NCBI RefSeq assembly: GCF_003369915.1
Contig: NC_046673.1
Location: 17,592,001-17,656,000, forward strand
Direction of reading: 5' to 3'
Length of the DNA: 64,000 nt
Origin: Drosophila miranda
Lineage: Eukaryota; Arthropoda; Insecta; Diptera; Drosophilidae
Each line of letters opens with the position of its first letter. Positions within the stretch are counted from its first letter, which is position 1. A program made the position numbers and the translations under genes. The notes beneath the pieces were generated by a model. The model did not search any database. It saw nothing but the letters and a program-made list of their open reading frames with translations, and was not told the origin of the DNA. Of the stretch, positions 59,816 to 64,000 are shown piece by piece.

Positions 59816-62800
59816 GTAAAAGCACAACACAATCTAGATCTAGAAAACAGACACACACAATATACAATAATAGTATATATCTAAAATATATATCTGTAAT
59901 ATGTAGAGATTATAAATTTTATGCAATATCCGTTCTGTGGGATGGGGGTATGGTATGGGTTGGGTGTTCTTGGGGGGGTGGTGTGTGTGTGTGTAGTGGG
60001 CGCAGCTTTTTTGGCATCTGTGCTCTATATATGTAGACGGATGATTCCATGGTTTATTTATAACAATTTGCCAGCCAGACAGCAGCATAAATGGAGAGGG
60101 TGGGAAATGGGAGTGCGTCATCTTTGCATTCGCATTAGCCACCTCTCTCTCTCTCTCTCTCTCTCACCTAATGCTGCTGCTGCCAAGCAACGGTTGTTAT
60201 TCTTCTATTCTTTCGCTTGCTGTTTCTTCGCAGCCACGCCGCTCCCTCGGTGCCCTTAATCTTTGGCGTATTCAGCGCAGGCGTAACGCCGCTGCCACCC
60301 AGAGAAGCAGAGGCTCTCTTGCGGTTCTTCTCTTACTGTTCCCAATCTCTCGTTCGCTCTCTCTTTAAAGCTGTCTTTGCGCCCTCTCTCGCCCAACCAC
60401 CCAACAGCTCTGTTGGCATACCCTTTATGCTAAATAATAGGGTATACATCTGATAGATCTGAAAGGGTATTTCTAAAAATTATAAACAAAACGCACGTCC
60501 AAACAGTAAGCAGATTCCGAAGGACAAGGCTTACATATAGGAAACCATAATTGTATATGGGTTTCTGGTTTCCGTTTCGATTTGCGCAGGTGTCTCGTCC
60601 CGTCTCGTTTCGCCTCGTTTCGACTGCTGCCGATCGTCACATCGCATCACGTCAGTCCCCATCCACCCACAACCTTATATCACATCATTTCCCTTTCCCA
60701 CCCCCTTTCCGGGGCAATCTGTCAGATATTTATGCGATCAATGAAGTGTGCAATTGTGCATTGTGCATCCGCAGTATCTGGAATTGAAGAAACACCGATT
60801 GCCGTCTACTCTCAGTGATAGAAAATGAAATAAAAATACCATAGGAACAAGGATTATCAATTATTAATTTTTTTCTGACCCTAAAACTCTTCATGTAGGG
60901 GAGGGGAGGAACTGAAACCTCTCCCCAGATTTCTTTTTCCAAGAATTAATATTTTCCCCTCGAGATTTTCCTATCGAAACTTGATTGATGGCTGCTCATC
61001 TTATGATATTTACCCACTAAATTGTTGATTAATAAACACGCACGGACTGCACATTGTATGTATCTACAGACGGGTCTGTATCTGTATCTGTGTAATGCGG
61101 ATTAAGTAACATTTGATTATAGTCTCGAAGGCAAGGGCTGGCGTATTAGAGACATGCTTTGAATGCAAAATCCAATAATATTTAACCCTGGGTTTGGTTA
61201 TGGGTTTGCTTTGGAAATTTGTAAATAAAAAACATTGAAATTGTTACGAATATCCAGTGAAAGAAGGGGGGGAGATAAGAAGAAACAGTGCAGGGTGTGG
61301 CCTCCCATACTGTAAAAGATTGATTTGCTCTGTTAAAATGTTTCCATAGGCGAATTGATACACTGCATAAAATCATTCTGCCATTGGACTTTTCATTATT
61401 TCAACGCTGACACGTGAGTGACATTTTGCCAATCAGGTTTTCTGGAGAAGAGATTTGTGCCTCTCAATATTTCTTGCCACCACTGTGATGTTGTTGGATT
61501 GCACAAGAACTGTATCTTCCGTCGTTGCGGTGGCGGTTCTGCTTTACACTTCCTCCTTCCTGTGACGGTGCCATTGCGGAGTGGCAGTGCCAGTCCCGGT
61601 GGGTGGATTTAAAGCCACAGCATAGTTTCTACTATGTTTATCATAGATAAGATATAGCTGCGACTGCTGGCGATATGATTCTATGACCGACTGCTTTCTG
61701 CTGGTGCCTAGCGCCTAGTGCCAGCCAGTTGCCTATAATTTTCAAGGGTGTGCAGGTGCTTCTGTGATACCCTTTCGAAGGGGGGGCATTGTTTGTTTTC
61801 CGTATGCATCTGTTGTACTGCAAAACCAACGAATGGATGCCCGATCGAAAGGCAAGGGGCATATCTGTCAGATATGTAAAGGGTATCTAAAACTTCGACC
61901 ACGCTCTCCCTCTCCCACCGTCTCTTGGCATGTGCCCTGCCTCTGTCACTGCCTCTGCCATGCCGCCACCTTGTTTTGGCCTCGTTAATGCTTGCTGCGT
62001 GTTTTTTTTTCTTCTTGGGGCTTTTCTTTGGTTTGGTTTCGTTTCTTTTCGTTTCGGTATGTGTTAGGGTTCTCCTCCACCCCCTCGCGGTCTCCCTCCC
62101 TCTCTCTATCTCTCTCTCACTTAATAGAGGTTCCGATTGTTAACTTTATGATGTAATTTTTACCTATTTATAATTTACTCTTTTTTAAAAAACTGTCGAA
62201 CGGAAGTGGAACAAAAGACACGACAAGAATTTTGGAGAGTGGGGTTCGGGACTCTAAGAAAAAGGTTTTGGGTTCTTCTTTAAAAATATTCTGCTTGAAA
62301 TTACACATCGTTTCGCCTGTTCAAATATCTGCGAGAATCGTTTCCGATCATCGGGGTTTCTGTAGCAAAAATCACCTTAAAAATCAACATTCTGGGCAAC
62401 ACTCAAACCATCGGAACTCGAGTCGAGCAGCGGTGTGTTGCATCATGCACACGACATGTATTTTGTTGTTGTACTATTCTCGGGAATTCTCTTTTACATC
62501 ATTCGCTTGTTCCTCTCGAGTCTTGAGCTTCAAAGCACCCGCTTCAGATGTTGGCAGTAGCTTTCGCAATGTAAAGCAGTGCAAGGAGTGCACCTTAAGA
62601 AGCAGTAGCGGAAAGAAAGCAGTAGATTGATTCGAAAAGAGCAAAAGATCTGTTGAATGATCGAATAGGTGTAGATTCCTTAAAGAACCAATAGAACGAT
62701 AGTAAAAAGGATCTCTTAACTATTGCCAAATCATTTGAACTGCATTTTGGTTCCCATATTAGGCCTGTACACTCTTCACTCCACTCGCCAGTTTGCAAAT

Positions 62801-64000
62801 GCATTTCCATGGGAACATTTGCTAGCTGAGGCTTCCCTAGGCAAAGAATACTCGACTTGACCCAGGTCTCAGTGGGTTAATTGGAGCAATATGTATATTT
62901 AGGAACTAATAAGAGAGAGAGAGAGGGTGAGAGAGAGAGAGAGAGCTACTCCCACTTTTGCACTGCACTTACGCTGTTTTCTCTCTCTCTCTCTCTCTGT
63001 CATTCTCTCTTTCTGTTTTTGGGGTTAATGCGGTTGATGAATTCATTTACACTTGGCTGCTAATCAATTGAACTCATTTAACGATGCCATAACCAGGCAT
63101 CAGCCGCTGCCTGCTAACCCCCTCACCCCCCCCTCTCATCTTAGAAATGTGTGGCAAGATGTTGTTGCCATTTTGGGGTATGCCTGTTAATTGAGAAACA
63201 CAACACAACCCATAAAAAATACACACACACGCAAATGTTAATGTGCAACGGATGAATACCAGAGAGAGAGATGCAATAAGACATTGACATGGTTTTTTTT
63301 TTGTGGACTTTTAGTAGCAGTCCAGCAACAGCAAATGCAACAGAAAATAAACCCTTGTCAGTCATGTACACGACATGTATGGATGTATGGTGTTTTTGTA
63401 CTTTTTTTGGGCTTGTGTATGGCAGATATGGGAGAAGGGGGTCTAAGGTCTAAGGGGATCTGCGGGAATATAATGTCATATGCAAAATGCGCTAAAAAAT
63501 CAATTCTTCTCCTTTTTCTCCTTGCAACACTCTTTGCAAACCAAACAAAAACAACAACAGCTGCACAAGGCGTCATCGGCAAAGGTAAGGAACGATTTGG
63601 AAGGAACTGTGAAGGAAGGGGGGGAGCCCCAGTGGCCCCCCATCTCACGCATACGCATTCTCGCATTCGCAATCGCATTTTTTGTTCTCTGTTTGTGGTC
63701 TCTTGTTTGTTGTCCATGTTTGTTGTGATTTTTGTACTCGTATTCGTATTCGTATTCGTATTTTATTGCCTAACCCAAAGCCTAACACCTGCCATGGGTG
63801 CCCCAAAGCGAAGGTGTTGCAAGAAAAGTGTGTGAGAGAGAGAGAGAGATTTCCGACCACACTTTTGCATCGCCTTCTCCAAGGGCTTGAGGGCGTTTTT
63901 GGCATAGTCTCATTTCAGGAATATATGTGTATATTAGTAATTCATTTATTGTTCACTCACACACGCACATTAATACTTACACTAACACAAACACTCACAC
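59816..64000 (+). other. dlg1 intron, right part of window
   Basis: No PDZ exon is reached. It contains CT/GA tracts (60145-60165, 62910-62945, 62980-63000, 63833-63850), GT and CA repeats and a CTCGAG box near 62415. One phase-compatible candidate first exon at 63480-63584 is listed separately. Confidence 0.5.
63480..63584 (+). CDS. dlg1: Candidate dlg1 alternative first exon (MQNALKNQFFSFF...)
   Basis: ATG at 63480 opens 35 codons: MQNALKNQFFSFFSLQHSLQ, then a Gln/Lys-rich part ending KASSAK. It finishes exactly at a strong donor (AAAG|GTAAGG) in phase 0, the phase needed to join the PDZ1 exon. I recall no such Dlg isoform. It could equally be a chance frame or a non-coding 5' exon. Confidence 0.3.

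Overview
The window is insect genomic DNA from a Drosophila, most likely of the obscura group (D. pseudoobscura and relatives). It has short spliced introns, CAG/CA/GA microsatellites, 5-10 kb introns and Drosophila core-promoter motifs, and its proteins match known Drosophila families: Dishevelled, Hopscotch JAK, Tim8, Discs large and the CG8745 aminotransferase. dsh, hop, Tim8 and dlg1 are Muller A (D. melanogaster X, 10B) genes, whereas CG8745 is, to my recollection, a Muller D (3L) gene. Both in one 64-kb stretch would fit the rearranged A+D X chromosome of the obscura group. The species call is inference.

Layout. 1-3.5 kb: 3' part of a PLP-dependent class-III aminotransferase (+). 4.2-5.3 kb: two short intronless + strand genes, a DUF4602/C1orf131-like nucleolar protein and an NDUFV3-like complex I subunit. 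5.5-6.7 kb: three decayed copies of a dispersed repeat rich in promoter-like motifs. 6.8-11.6 kb: a 1019-aa AT-hook nuclear protein (+). 11.6-14.1 kb: AT-rich, repeat-laden DNA with decayed coding fragments. 14.6-16.5 kb: intronless dsh (+). 17.4-18.4 kb: Pa1 (PTIP-associated protein) preceded by a tandem, frame-shifted partial copy of itself. 20.8-28.4 kb: hop (-), ten coding exons that sum to 1179 codons, close to the known protein length. 29.67-30.03 kb: Tim8 (+, two exons), divergent from hop. 30.6-37 kb: mostly simple-sequence and upstream DNA. 37.15 kb to the right edge: 5' half of dlg1 (+), with the S97-type start and L27 exons, a Q-rich internal first exon, and the dlgA-type start exon at 59.7 kb. 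The PDZ, SH3 and GUK exons lie beyond the window. Two genes are nested on the same strand in dlg1 introns: an acidic coiled-coil protein (39.1-40.0 kb) and a secreted protein with a long EPET repeat and a C-terminal avidin-like domain (42.3-45.3 kb).

No operon-like or defence-like system is visible. Wnt/planar polarity (dsh), JAK/STAT (hop) and junction/synapse scaffolding (dlg1) sit together by ancestral synteny, not as a functional cluster. The least ordinary elements are the Pa1 tandem copy, a dispersed repeat carrying Motif 1/Motif 6/DRE-like sites beside real promoters, a TIR element present once on each side of the dsh-Tim8 block, and the nested avidin-like gene.
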